Assembly (NCBI RefSeq): GCF_004799755.1
Contig: NZ_SLUB01000013.1
Location: 1 to 64,000, forward strand
DNA: 64,000 bases
Reading direction: 5' to 3'
From: Bacillus timonensis
GTDB lineage: Bacteria > Bacillota > Bacilli > Bacillales > Bacillaceae_L
Below the pieces are notes generated by a model. That model saw only the letters and a list, made by a program, of their open reading frames with translations, ran no database searches and was not told where the DNA came from. Below, one piece after another: positions 35,806-45,126 of this stretch (within the stretch, counting starts at the first letter, position 1; each line of letters starts with the position of its first letter). The position numbers and the translations under genes are program-made.

Positions 35806-36447
35806 TTAATTTCCTAGCCGACTACCTAGTTGTTCTTGTTTTCTTGCAATTCTCTTATATGCAAGATTTGCCGAAGAGAGAACCACAAGACCCAATAGGC
35901 TCACACTAAAAAAGAATCCTACTCCAGAAATGGTAGTAACAGCAAAGTACACGGCAACAAATCCAAAAATAATAAATAGACTAGGGATTGGACTATAGAT
36001 TGTAATAAGAAGCGCATTTTTTAAATGTATTCCTAATGGTTGCTCAAATTCAACAAAGGAAGCGAATGTGTAGCAAATGATTAGAAAATACATACAACTC
36101 ATAATCATACTAGAGTAAAAAAGAAGAGAGGATCCCTCATTAGAATTAGATTGTAAAAAGTTAATATTCATATACAAAATAAAACCGATAACTACAATGA
36201 TTAATCCTAATTTATTGCTACCTAAAAACTCTTTTTTATAGTAGTGCCAAAAGGTTTTGAATACGTGTGGGTGATTCTTGATTAGAAACTGTCTTAATGT
36301 AGCTAACATCGCAATTGTAGCTGGAAAGAATCCAAAAATAACAAATCCACTTAAAGTGAAAAAAATCCATAATACATTCAAATATGCTAGCCTTGCAACC
36401 CACTCACAAAAGGTAAGAATTGAACCGGAAAATGCTCCTAATTGCAT
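35806..36447 (-). CDS. YesL-like DUF624 membrane protein
   Basis: The 213-residue membrane protein has five or six helices. DUF624 motifs are WVARLAYLNVLWIFFTLSGFVIFGFFPATIAMLATLRQF at the N-terminus and FWHYYKKEFLGSNKLGLI. B. subtilis YesL is encoded with the YesM/YesN two-component system and YesOPQ ABC transporter. Here the protein lies just upstream of, and divergent from, the same kind of cluster. AGGAGG precedes ATG 36447. The exact function is unknown; it may modulate transporter or kinase. Confidence 0.8.
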   Translation of the reverse strand: MQLGAFSGSILTFCEWVARLAYLNVLWIFFTLSGFVIFGFFPATIAMLATLRQFLIKNHPHVFKTFWHYYKKEFLGSNKLGLIIVVIGFILYMNINFLQSNSNEGSSLLFYSSMIMSCMYFLIICYTFASFVEFEQPLGIHLKNALLITIYSPIPSLFIIFGFVAVYFAVTTISGVGFFFSVSLLGLVVLSSANLAYKRIARKQEQLGSRLGN

Positions 36448-36643
36448 AGTGATTCCTCCTTACCAATAATATATCATGCAGCGTAAACGAACGTTTTCTT
36501 TTTTATAATAAGGTAAAAAAATTTCCTGAAAAGTAAAAAAAGTGCTGCCGTATTGACTGAATGACACCCAAAAGGGAGTAGCAGTTAGGAAGGTAGAATA
36601 AAAACAGTAAAAATTTTGCTAATAATGTAAAAATAATAGATTG

Positions 36644-36659
36644 TTGAAAGCGGTTTCTA
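36644..36659. promoter_or_regulatory. cre-like site upstream of the ABC sugar importer
   Basis: TTGAAAGCGGTTTCTA matches the CcpA site consensus WTGNAARCGNWWWCAW at all but one position. It lies 66 bp before the first permease gene, so catabolite repression of the importer is likely. Between 36448 and 36643 I see no other feature beyond the divergent YesL leader. Confidence 0.65.
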
Positions 36660-36724
36660 AAACTATACTAAGTCTACATTAGAGATTCTTACATCATCCA
36701 ACTAAAGAAGAAGAGGTGAAAATC

Positions 36725-37690
36725 ATGAAAAGCGAAATAAAGCTAGAGTCAGACCTAGTACAAACAAAAAACAAAGTTCGAAAACGAGCAAAAAAAGGGA
36801 AAAACACTCCTTTTAGTGGTTGGAAGGAAAATCTATCAGGATATGTATTTATCGCACCAATGTTTATTGGTACCTCAATATTAGTCTTATTTCCAATTCT
36901 ATCTTCGTTTGTTTTAAGCTTTACAGATTGGAATTTTGTAGCTGGGTATGAAAATGCCAATTTTGTAGGATTTGAGAATTTCTCGAAATTAGCGAACGAT
37001 CCATTATTCATTAAAGGATTAATCCATAATATTATCTTAATTTTAGCTATACCTATTACTTTAATATTATCGTTAGGATTAGCTGTAATCATTAACAAAT
37101 ATGTGTATTTAAAGGATTTGTTTAAAGTTATTTATTTTATGCCGTTTATTTCGAGTGTTGTAGCTGTTGCGGTTGTCTTTCAAGTGCTTTTCCATCCAAC
37201 AAAAGGGCCTATTAACCAATTTTTGCAGGCAATTGGGATTGAAAATCCACCTGGTTGGATAGCAGACGTTACCTATGCTCTACCATCGGTAATGTTAATT
37301 ATGATTTGGACAGGAATTGGATTTAATTTAATCATTTACTTGGCAGGCTTGCAGAATATCCCTAAAGAATTATATGAAGCAGCACAAATGGATGGAGCTA
37401 ATGCTTTATCCCAATTTAAAAAAATTATAATTCCTTTAGTATCTCCGACCACCTTCTTATTATTTGTTACAGGTGTGATTTCAAGCTTTAAAGTGTTCGA
37501 TTTAATTATCGTTTTAACAAATGGGGGTCCAGCAAATTCAACAATAACACCCGTAGTTTATTTATATCAGCAAGCATTTCTTGAATTAAAAACTGGCTAT
37601 GCTTCTGCAATTTCGTTAGTTATGTTTATCATTATTTTAATTATTACCTATATCCAATTTATTGGTCAAAAAAAATGGGTGAATTATTAA
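36725..37690 (+). CDS. ABC sugar importer permease 1 (MalF/UgpA type)
   Basis: This membrane subunit of a CUT1-class carbohydrate importer has 321 residues. A basic N-terminus (KVRKRAKKGK) precedes six helices, and the EAA loop is YEAAQMDGANALSQFKKIIIPLVSPT near residue 215. ATG 36725 is preferred, with AGAGGTG six bases upstream; GTG 36716 overlaps that site. It is first in the operon permease-permease-binding protein. No ATPase gene is present in the island; a shared MsmK-type ATPase elsewhere is usual for such systems in bacilli. Confidence 0.92.
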   Translation: MKSEIKLESDLVQTKNKVRKRAKKGKNTPFSGWKENLSGYVFIAPMFIGTSILVLFPILSSFVLSFTDWNFVAGYENANFVGFENFSKLANDPLFIKGLIHNIILILAIPITLILSLGLAVIINKYVYLKDLFKVIYFMPFISSVVAVAVVFQVLFHPTKGPINQFLQAIGIENPPGWIADVTYALPSVMLIMIWTGIGFNLIIYLAGLQNIPKELYEAAQMDGANALSQFKKIIIPLVSPTTFLLFVTGVISSFKVFDLIIVLTNGGPANSTITPVVYLYQQAFLELKTGYASAISLVMFIIILIITYIQFIGQKKWVNY

Positions 37691-37708
37691 GAGGAAGGAG
37701 CAGTTACG

Positions 37709-38542
37709 ATGGTAGAAAGACTAGATGTGCGGAAATTGATAATGACAATTATCATGATTCTAATGGGAATTGCTTTTCTAATGCCATTTTTGTGGATGAT
37801 ATCTGCTTCTTTAAAAATCGAAGAAGACGTATTAACGTTTCCAATTAAATGGATACCTGAAACGTGGAATGCGATTGAAAACTATAAAGAGGTTTGGACA
37901 GGCTCAATGCCGTTTTTACTCCTATACTGGAATTCTATTAAAGTTACTGTACTAACCACATTAATTTCATGTACGGTTTCGTGTTTAGCAGCATATGGTT
38001 TTGCCAAAATCAATTTTAAAGGAAGAGATTTACTTTTTTTAATCGTACTGGCGACCTTCATGATTCCACCTCAAACTTTGTTAGTTACACAGTTTCTATT
38101 ATATAGATGGATAGGTCTTTACGATACTCACACTGGTCTCATTCTATTAAATAGTTTCAGTGTGTTTGGGACCTTTATGCTCCGCCAATTCTATCTAGGA
38201 ATTAGTAATGAAATTATTGAATCAGCGAGAATGGATGGAGCGGGTCATTTTAGAATTTTTGCATCGATTGCTTTACCTTTAGTACGGCCAGCAATCGCTA
38301 CTTATGCAATATTACGTTTTATTTGGACCTGGAATGACTTCCAAAATCCATTAATCTTTCTAAGGTCAGAAGAACTATATACGATTCAACTAGGTGTACA
38401 AAGCTTTTCAGATCAGCACGGAAGCGTCTACTCGTTGATGATGGCAGCATCTGTGTCCGCGATTTTACCATTACTTATTATCTTTATTATTGGGCAGAAA
38501 AACGTTATTGAAGGCATACAGCTCGGTGGGGTGAAAGGGTAA
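37709..38542 (+). CDS. ABC sugar importer permease 2 (MalG/UgpE type)
   Basis: This is the second membrane subunit (277 residues, six helices). Typical parts are GIAFLMPFLWMISASLKIEED, the CUT1 central helices SCTVSCLAAYGFAKINFKGRD, and the EAA loop IIESARMDGAGHFRIFASIALPLVRPA near residue 170. GGAAGGAG precedes ATG 37709, 18 bp after the permease 1 stop. Confidence 0.92.
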   Translation: MVERLDVRKLIMTIIMILMGIAFLMPFLWMISASLKIEEDVLTFPIKWIPETWNAIENYKEVWTGSMPFLLLYWNSIKVTVLTTLISCTVSCLAAYGFAKINFKGRDLLFLIVLATFMIPPQTLLVTQFLLYRWIGLYDTHTGLILLNSFSVFGTFMLRQFYLGISNEIIESARMDGAGHFRIFASIALPLVRPAIATYAILRFIWTWNDFQNPLIFLRSEELYTIQLGVQSFSDQHGSVYSLMMAASVSAILPLLIIFIIGQKNVIEGIQLGGVKG

Positions 38543-38610
38543 AAAGATATTTACTCTCTCTATGTAGAGCGAGTTGATATACAAACCATAAATAAAGGGA
38601 GGTTTTTAAC

Positions 38611-39933
38611 ATGAAAAAATGGGGGTTATTGTTACTAGTTGGACTTTTGGCAATGTTCACGATAGTCGCTTGTTCCGGAAAAGATAAGGCTTCATCAAGT
38701 AAAGATGGATCAGAATCATCTGATGGTGAAGTTACATTGAAATTTGTCCACTGGGTAAATGAGGATGTTGGAAAATGGGAAGATGTAATTGCAAAATATG
38801 AAGCAGAAAATCCAGGGGTTAAAGTCGAATCCATGCCACTCGTAGAAAACATGAATTCTCGAGATTATTTTAAACAATTAGATTTAATGGCTTCTGCGGG
38901 AGAAGAAATGGATGTAATTATGTTCTCCAATGTTAATGATTTAGTTAAACGAATTGATGCAGGACTTGTTGAACCAATTACTGAATTTACGAAAGCAGAA
39001 GGCATTGATATTAATGAGGTATACAATAATAGTTATCCGGCATATGACGGGGAGTACTATGGGTTACCAATGAAAAATATTACAGGGCTTGTTATGATGA
39101 ATAAAGCTCATCTTGATGAAGCCGGCTTAGATATTCCAACTGAATGGACATGGGATGATTATAAGGAATATGCTAAAAAGCTAACAACAGACCAACACCA
39201 TGGATCCTATTTACACACATGGCATGAGCTCTTTTCCTCTTTAAAACTTATAAGTAAAGCGGAAAATAATATGATTGTAAATGAGGATGGTACATCTAAT
39301 GCAGGTGATTCAATGGTAAGTGGTTCGCTGGAACTACGTAATGAATTAGAAAATGTGGAAAAATCATCTGTCCCATTTACCGAGATTTTGTCCCAAAAAC
39401 TAGATTATCGTCAACAATTCTTTAGTCAAGCAGCATCAATGGTTCCTATATATAGTTACATGGTGACAGAATGGGGTCAATTTACACCTGAATTTGAAAT
39501 CGCTTGGGCACCATGGCCTAAAAACAGTGAAAGTGACGAATCTACTGCACCAATGGGTGGGGATTTAGTTTCTATAGCAAAGAGCTCCAAACATAAACAA
39601 GAGGCATATGACTTCATGCGTTGGTTGACTACAGAAGGTATTGTTGAACAAGGAATATGGTCACCTTCATGGAAGGATGCAGATGTAGATAAGGTATTAG
39701 AAACAATGGTTAATGGAACAGCGAAACCAGATGCAGTTCATATGGATTCATTAAAGCATGCCCTTGTTTCTGTTAAACCTACAAAAACAATTGCACCACC
39801 TCCATATATTACGGAAATATATACTGAATATGGTGCAGAGGTTGAACTATATCTTCTTGGTGAGCAGGACCTGGATACAACAATGAAAAATATCGAGAAA
39901 AAAGTACAAGCAATAATAGATGCGAATCAATAA
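38611..39933 (+). CDS. ABC sugar-binding lipoprotein (CUT1 family)
   Basis: The 440-residue extracellular binding protein has a lipoprotein signal (GLLLLVGLLAMFTIVAC, lipid-attachment Cys about residue 21) and a Ser/Lys/Asp-rich linker. The family-1 solute-binding fold shows EVTLKFVHWVNEDVGKWEDVIAKYEAENPGV and YDGEYYGLPMKNITGLVMMNKAHLDEAGLDIPTEWTWDDY. The ligand is unknown: oligosaccharides, uronides or glycosides are all possible. AAAGGGAGG precedes ATG 38611. A terminator-like hairpin follows before the kinase gene, so importer and two-component genes may be expressed at different levels. Confidence 0.9.
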   Translation: MKKWGLLLLVGLLAMFTIVACSGKDKASSSKDGSESSDGEVTLKFVHWVNEDVGKWEDVIAKYEAENPGVKVESMPLVENMNSRDYFKQLDLMASAGEEMDVIMFSNVNDLVKRIDAGLVEPITEFTKAEGIDINEVYNNSYPAYDGEYYGLPMKNITGLVMMNKAHLDEAGLDIPTEWTWDDYKEYAKKLTTDQHHGSYLHTWHELFSSLKLISKAENNMIVNEDGTSNAGDSMVSGSLELRNELENVEKSSVPFTEILSQKLDYRQQFFSQAASMVPIYSYMVTEWGQFTPEFEIAWAPWPKNSESDESTAPMGGDLVSIAKSSKHKQEAYDFMRWLTTEGIVEQGIWSPSWKDADVDKVLETMVNGTAKPDAVHMDSLKHALVSVKPTKTIAPPPYITEIYTEYGAEVELYLLGEQDLDTTMKNIEKKVQAIIDANQ

Positions 39934-39950
39934 TTAGAATATTCATGCTA

Positions 39951-39988
39951 TAATAGAGAGAAAAATCTTCTCTCTATTATTTTTTTTG
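39951..39988 (+). terminator. Terminator between binding protein and sensor kinase genes
   Basis: AATAGAGAGAA and TTCTCTCTATT form an 11-bp stem around AAATC with a following A and eight T residues. Being only 17 bp from the kinase start, it may be a partial, internal terminator. Confidence 0.82.
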
Positions 39989-40004
39989 AAGTGGTGGTTA
40001 AAAA

Positions 40005-41801
40005 GTGAAGTTTTTATGGAAAAGGATAAATCAAATGTCCCTAAGATCAAGATTAATCATTTCAGTTATTCTATGTATTCTATTTCCATGGGTTGGTACT
40101 TATATCGTTTCAAACTATTTTACAAAGGATGTACTTGAACAACGTGCAGCGAAACAATCCGAAGATAATCTAAGGATGATTGAATTAGGAATTAAGAATA
40201 TTTTAGATGATATTATGTATACCTCTAACTATATTCAATTTGATGCCAATATGAGTCAGTTACTAAAATCACATGAGTTAATTGAAGCAGATTCACCAAC
40301 TGTAAAAGAAAAAATTGCTCTTAACTATATTCATATATCGAATGAATTATCTAGTATTACGGATTTACTGATGCCTTTTTATATTACAATCTTATTTGAA
40401 AATGACCTTTTTTACACCAATTACTCACTGATAAACTTTGATCCTTTACAATTCAAAGAAAAACCATGGTTTGAAAAATTGGATGACTTAAATTTTTACC
40501 AAACTTTTTGGTTAGGGGCACATCCCACCTACATTCAATCTGAAAAAGATTCCTACCCATATCTTATTACCATTGGTAGAAGAATTCAAAAAGCAAATGC
40601 CTCGGATATCTATTTAATCATTAGTTTAAAAGAGGACGAGATAAAGAGACTTTTAAGTCAGTATCAAAGTGATAAACGAGCAAAATTTTATTTGACCAAT
40701 ACGGCAGGTGAAGTATATTCTAGTTTACAAACTAATGAAATAGGAGCGAGGTTACCGTATGATGTAACAGAATCTGTTTATCAAATAGTTGACTATGAGG
40801 GAGAAAAACATTTACTGGTGTCATATCCAGTTTCCTATTCCAATTGGAGATTGGTTAGTCTAGTACCTTATAAAGACACAATTGGATCAATCAATACGGT
40901 GACTAGAACGACTATTTTAATTCAAGGTGGATTCTTAGCCCTATTTTTATTTGGACTCATCATGCTTGTACGTGAATTCACGAAACCAATTATCCGGTTA
41001 AATGATGTTACAAAAGCCATCGAACGAGGAGAATTATCAGCAAGGATACAAATAACAGGAAATAATGATGTTGCACAGGTAAGCCATTCATTTAATCATA
41101 TGTTAGATACAATTGAGGAAATGATTGAGCAAATTAAAATGAAGGAAGAAGCGAAGCGGAACGCGGAATTAGAAATGCTTCAAGCTCAAATTAATCCTCA
41201 TTTTTTATTTAATGTACTGAATGCCATTCGCTTAAAAATAAAAATGGAAGGCAATAATAGCAGCGCTTCACTTATTTATTCGTTATCAGCACTTCTAAGA
41301 ATGTCAATTAATCGTAACAATGCTTTTATTCCTTTAGAAGAAGAGTTATCGATTGTAAAGCATTATGTAGAATTAATGAACTTCCGTCATCAACATGAAG
41401 TAGAGATACACATTCATATTATGGAGGCGGCCTCTAGTATTAACGTACCGAGATTCTTTTTGCAACCCGTTATAGAAAACGCTATCATACATGGTAATAA
41501 TAATAGCAACGAAATCATCCAAATTATTTCTAATGAGCAAATGGAGACTACCTTGAAACTAACTATTATAGATAATGGGAAAGGTATGAATGAGCACACA
41601 TTAAAAAGATTACAAGAGAAAGTCTATCAATCAACCAATATTCAACGTGATAAAAATAATCAATCATTTAATGGAATAGGGTTGCAAAATGTTTATCAAC
41701 GGATGAAGTTGATTTACGGAAAAGATTTTCATATGAATATCGATAGTATAGAAGGAAAAGGAACAACTGTAACCTTTGAAATTCCATTGCGTAAGGAGTG
41801 A
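40005..41801 (+). CDS. YesM-type sensor histidine kinase
   Basis: The 598-residue kinase has a membrane helix at about 17-35, a large extracellular dCache-like sensor (40-300) and a second helix (ILIQGGFLALFLFGLIMLV). A HAMP follows, then a His-kinase domain with the phospho-acceptor in QINPHFLFNVLNAIRLKI and a C-terminal GHKL ATPase (PVIENAIIHGN, DNGKGM). This is the LytS/YesM architecture. GTG 40005 has only a weak GTGGTGG. It pairs with the AraC-type response regulator that starts six bases after it, and by genome pattern senses the imported sugar or its binding protein. Confidence 0.9.
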   Translation: MKFLWKRINQMSLRSRLIISVILCILFPWVGTYIVSNYFTKDVLEQRAAKQSEDNLRMIELGIKNILDDIMYTSNYIQFDANMSQLLKSHELIEADSPTVKEKIALNYIHISNELSSITDLLMPFYITILFENDLFYTNYSLINFDPLQFKEKPWFEKLDDLNFYQTFWLGAHPTYIQSEKDSYPYLITIGRRIQKANASDIYLIISLKEDEIKRLLSQYQSDKRAKFYLTNTAGEVYSSLQTNEIGARLPYDVTESVYQIVDYEGEKHLLVSYPVSYSNWRLVSLVPYKDTIGSINTVTRTTILIQGGFLALFLFGLIMLVREFTKPIIRLNDVTKAIERGELSARIQITGNNDVAQVSHSFNHMLDTIEEMIEQIKMKEEAKRNAELEMLQAQINPHFLFNVLNAIRLKIKMEGNNSSASLIYSLSALLRMSINRNNAFIPLEEELSIVKHYVELMNFRHQHEVEIHIHIMEAASSINVPRFFLQPVIENAIIHGNNNSNEIIQIISNEQMETTLKLTIIDNGKGMNEHTLKRLQEKVYQSTNIQRDKNNQSFNGIGLQNVYQRMKLIYGKDFHMNIDSIEGKGTTVTFEIPLRKE

Positions 41802-41806
41802 GTAGA

Positions 41807-43435
41807 ATGTATGAAGTAGTCTTGGTAGATGATGATGTGATCGTTACCCAGTTTTTGAAGAGATACATCCCTTGGGAAGAGCATGGATTTAAAGTAGTTG
41901 CATCCTTTCAAGATAGTCATTCTGCTTTAGAATATCTGCTGGAAAATACGTATGATGTGTTAGTTACGGATATTGGGATGCCAAAATTAAATGGAATTGA
42001 ATTAATCGAACAACTGAAAAAATCAAAATCTAACTCATATCACATTATCCTTTCATGCCATGATGAATTTCGTTATGCACAACAAGCTTTTAAATTAGAA
42101 GTCTTTGATTATATTTTAAAAGAAACAATGGAAGAGACGAATATCATTGCTTTACTAGGAAGATTAAAGGAGAAGTTGGACCAAGAACAATTTACAAGAA
42201 ATCAGCACTTAAAAGTCACCAAGTTTTTAGAAAGAAATAATATGACATTAAAATCAAAGTTTATAGAAAAGCTTATGAAAGAACAGAATATAACAAAGGA
42301 TGGTTGGTGGAAAGAGCAAGAGGAACTTTTAAAATTAAACTTTTCAGACAAATATTTCACCCCAATACTATGCTTTATCGATCGATATCAAGAAGCAATT
42401 AATCATTATGAAAATGAAACGTCACTTCAATTTAGTATTAACAATTTGTTAGAAGAAATATTTACTGCTAAGGATCAGCAAGATGTTCAGATATTCTTTA
42501 CACAAGGTAAATTTCTTATTCTTCTTCCTATGAAGTACAACACCCGTGAAAAAACAAAACATCAGATAGAAGCTATTTTAAAAGAATTACATGAAACCAT
42601 TTACGCCGGCTTCGAGGTGAGCATTACATCTGTAATTGGTGAATTAAATGTAAAAGAACAGTCATTACTAGAAAGTATGAGGATTTTACTTAAAAATAAG
42701 GAGCAGCGATTTTATTACAAATATAATAGTATTCAAAATTTTTATCCTATCTCATACACACGCGATTCTATTTTTCAAGATTATGTAGAGATTTCTCAGA
42801 CAATAAAAGAGTTGATATTAAAGGATAAAAAAGATCAAATACTTGAATGCATCTCCCAACAGTTAAAACAAATAAGAGAAAAAAAATATTCCCCAGATTC
42901 GATAAAAGATTGGGCCATTAAATTAATCATTGATATTAAATTATCCTTACATGCATTAAACCATTTTGAACGGCAATCTGTTGTCATCACAATTGCGGAC
43001 CAAGTCATTCAGTATGTTGAAACGTTCGAGCATTTAGAATATGTACTAGCTGATATATGTGAGAAGTTTCTTGAACAGATAAGATCAACCAATCTAACTA
43101 CTAGAAATGAAGATATACTAAAAGCACAAAAATTTGTACAGACCCATATAGGAGCAAAGATTTCTTTGAAAGATGTTGCAGCCCATTTACATTTGAATTC
43201 TAGTTATTTTAGTAGGATGTACAAGAAAGAAACAGGAGAAGGTTTTGTTGAATATGTGACGAAAACGAAAATGACAAAAGCAATCGAATTACTAGAACAT
43301 TCAACAAAATCAATTGAACAGATTGCATTTGAGCTAGGTTTCGAAAATAAGAGTTATTTTTCTAAAACATTTAAAAAGTATTTCGGAATGACACCAGGGG
43401 ATTATAAGTATAAAACAAAAGAAAAGATGAACTAA
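41807..43435 (+). CDS. YesN-type AraC response regulator
   Basis: The 542-residue regulator has an N-terminal receiver (VDDDVIVTQF, phospho-acceptor Asp in DVLVTDIGMPKLNG about residue 55), a long central coiled linker and a C-terminal AraC domain. The latter has two helix-turn-helices: SLKDVAAHLHLNSSYFSRMYKKETGEGF and SIEQIAFELGFENKSYFSKTFKKYFGMTPGDY. ATG 41807 sits eight bases after AAGGAG; GTG 41798 is in frame but inside that site. It most likely activates the upstream importer operon, as in the yes and related sugar clusters of bacilli. Confidence 0.9.
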   Translation: MYEVVLVDDDVIVTQFLKRYIPWEEHGFKVVASFQDSHSALEYLLENTYDVLVTDIGMPKLNGIELIEQLKKSKSNSYHIILSCHDEFRYAQQAFKLEVFDYILKETMEETNIIALLGRLKEKLDQEQFTRNQHLKVTKFLERNNMTLKSKFIEKLMKEQNITKDGWWKEQEELLKLNFSDKYFTPILCFIDRYQEAINHYENETSLQFSINNLLEEIFTAKDQQDVQIFFTQGKFLILLPMKYNTREKTKHQIEAILKELHETIYAGFEVSITSVIGELNVKEQSLLESMRILLKNKEQRFYYKYNSIQNFYPISYTRDSIFQDYVEISQTIKELILKDKKDQILECISQQLKQIREKKYSPDSIKDWAIKLIIDIKLSLHALNHFERQSVVITIADQVIQYVETFEHLEYVLADICEKFLEQIRSTNLTTRNEDILKAQKFVQTHIGAKISLKDVAAHLHLNSSYFSRMYKKETGEGFVEYVTKTKMTKAIELLEHSTKSIEQIAFELGFENKSYFSKTFKKYFGMTPGDYKYKTKEKMN

Positions 43436-43514
43436 ATCCATACAGCCTTTATTAAAAGCCAAAATCTCTCTATTGAAAATAAAAGCGTTTTCTCGTATGA
43501 TTAATATTGTTAAA

Positions 43515-43547
43515 TAGTTTGTTTACTATCCTAACTAACTAAGTTAG
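43515..43547. promoter_or_regulatory. Candidate operator upstream of uxaC
   Basis: TAGTTTGTT (43515-43523) and AACTAACTA (43533-43541) form imperfect inverted arms, resembling the half-sites TAGTTTG/CAAA found before both GPH genes. Overlapping it, CTAACT-AACTA-AGTTAG (43531-43547) is a perfect short palindrome. ROK or another repressor may bind. A weak cre-like AAAAGCGTTTTC lies at 43481-43492. Confidence 0.4.
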
Positions 43548-43609
43548 AATCTTTTTGTATGTTTATTTAAATACTAAATCGTATACGTTAACTCGAAAGG
43601 ATGAAAGAA

Positions 43610-45007
43610 ATGAAAACATTTATTAACGATGATTTTCTTTTAGAAAATGAAACGGCGAAAGAGTTGTATCATAATGTGGCAAAACATTTGCCGATTATCG
43701 ACTACCATAACCATTTGAACCAAGTTGAGATTCTGGAGAACAAAAACTTCAGCAACCTATCTGAAATTTGGCTTGGCGGGGATCACTATAAATGGAGATT
43801 AATGAGAGCAAATGGCATTAGTGAAGACTTCATTACTGGGAACAAACCAGATTATGAAAAGTATATGGCATGGGCTAAAACTGTTCCAAATACGCTTGGA
43901 AATCCGCTTTATCATTGGACTCATTTGGAGCTTTTACGCTACTTTGGTATTGATGATTTATTAGACGAAACAACTGCACCAACTATTTGGGAAGAAGCCA
44001 ATAAAAAACTTGCTTCACCTGAATTATCAGTACGCTCTATTTTTGAAAAATTCAACGTTGAATTTGTTGGTACGACTGATGACCCAACCGATGACTTAGC
44101 AAGCCATATTAAACTTAAGGACGAAGGATATAAAGTACAAGTATCTCCATCATTCCGACCTGATAAAGGGTTAACGATTGAGAAAGATGACTTCATACAA
44201 TGGGTTGAAAAGCTGGGCCAAGTAACAAACCAAGCAATTGAAAATTATGAAGCTTTCCTACGTGCACTTGCAGAACGTGTTGAATTCTTTGATGCGCAAG
44301 GCTGTAAAAGCTCTGACCACGGATTAAGTGTTCTTTTCTATGAAGAAGCAACGAAAGAAGAAGTATCCGCTATTTTTGCTAAGAAATTAAAAGGTGAACA
44401 GCTTTCTCAAAAAGAGGTTGATCAATTTAAAACATATACTCTTGTAACCCTAGGTGAACTCTATTCCGAAAAAGGCTGGGTAATGCAGCTTCATATTGGT
44501 GCAACTAGAAATAATAACACCCGTATGTTTAAGCTTTTAGGACCTGATGCTGGTTTTGATTCGATCGGGGATATCCAGGTTGCCGATAAATTATCTAGAC
44601 TTTTAGATGCACTAGATGTACAAAGTAAACTTCCAAAGACTGTTTTATATAGCCTAAACGCAAATGACAACAATGTATTAGCAGCTATGGCTGGAAACTT
44701 CCAAGGATCAGAGGTTCCTGGAAAAGTACAGTTTGGTACAGCATGGTGGTTCAACGATACAATTGATGGTATGGAAGATCAAATGAGAACATTAGCTAAC
44801 ATGGGATTAATCAGCAACTTCATCGGAATGTTAACTGATTCCAGAAGCTTTCTTTCATTTACAAGACATGAATATTTCAGAAGGATTTTATGTAACTTAT
44901 TAGGAACTTGGGTAGAGAAAGGAAAGGCGCCAAAAGATATGGCTCTTTTAGAAAAATATGTACGCGGAATTTGCTATGAAAATGCAAAACGCTATTTCTC
45001 TATTTAA
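43610..45007 (+). CDS. uxaC: Uronate isomerase (UxaC family)
   Basis: This isomerase converts D-glucuronate to D-fructuronate or D-galacturonate to D-tagaturonate in the family. The 465 residues have the amidohydrolase-type barrel: metal motif IIDYHNHL near residue 26, then IWLGGDHYKWRLMRANGI, FNVEFVGTTDDPTDDL and MQLHIGATRNNNTRMF. Length and motifs match UxaC proteins. ATG 43610 has AAAGG nine bases upstream; ATG 43601 is in frame but directly abuts that site. A terminator follows. No uxaB, uxuA, uxuB, kdgK or kdgA lies in the island, so later steps must be elsewhere or handled by the local Gfo/Idh enzymes. Confidence 0.9.
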   Translation: MKTFINDDFLLENETAKELYHNVAKHLPIIDYHNHLNQVEILENKNFSNLSEIWLGGDHYKWRLMRANGISEDFITGNKPDYEKYMAWAKTVPNTLGNPLYHWTHLELLRYFGIDDLLDETTAPTIWEEANKKLASPELSVRSIFEKFNVEFVGTTDDPTDDLASHIKLKDEGYKVQVSPSFRPDKGLTIEKDDFIQWVEKLGQVTNQAIENYEAFLRALAERVEFFDAQGCKSSDHGLSVLFYEEATKEEVSAIFAKKLKGEQLSQKEVDQFKTYTLVTLGELYSEKGWVMQLHIGATRNNNTRMFKLLGPDAGFDSIGDIQVADKLSRLLDALDVQSKLPKTVLYSLNANDNNVLAAMAGNFQGSEVPGKVQFGTAWWFNDTIDGMEDQMRTLANMGLISNFIGMLTDSRSFLSFTRHEYFRRILCNLLGTWVEKGKAPKDMALLEKYVRGICYENAKRYFSI

Positions 45008-45040
45008 TTGAACGACACGATCTTGAAAAGATAAGAGCGG

Positions 45041-45080
45041 ATGGCGGTTTTTGAGAATTTTTCAAAGACTGCCATTTTCG
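45041..45080 (+). terminator. Terminator of uxaC
   Basis: ATGGCGGTTTTTGA and TCAAAGACTGCCAT pair through 14 positions (two G-U) and are followed by TTTCGTTTG. Confidence 0.8.
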
Positions 45081-45126
45081 TTTGTCTAAAATTACAGTAC
45101 AATACACAAGGAAGGGAGTGAGAGAG

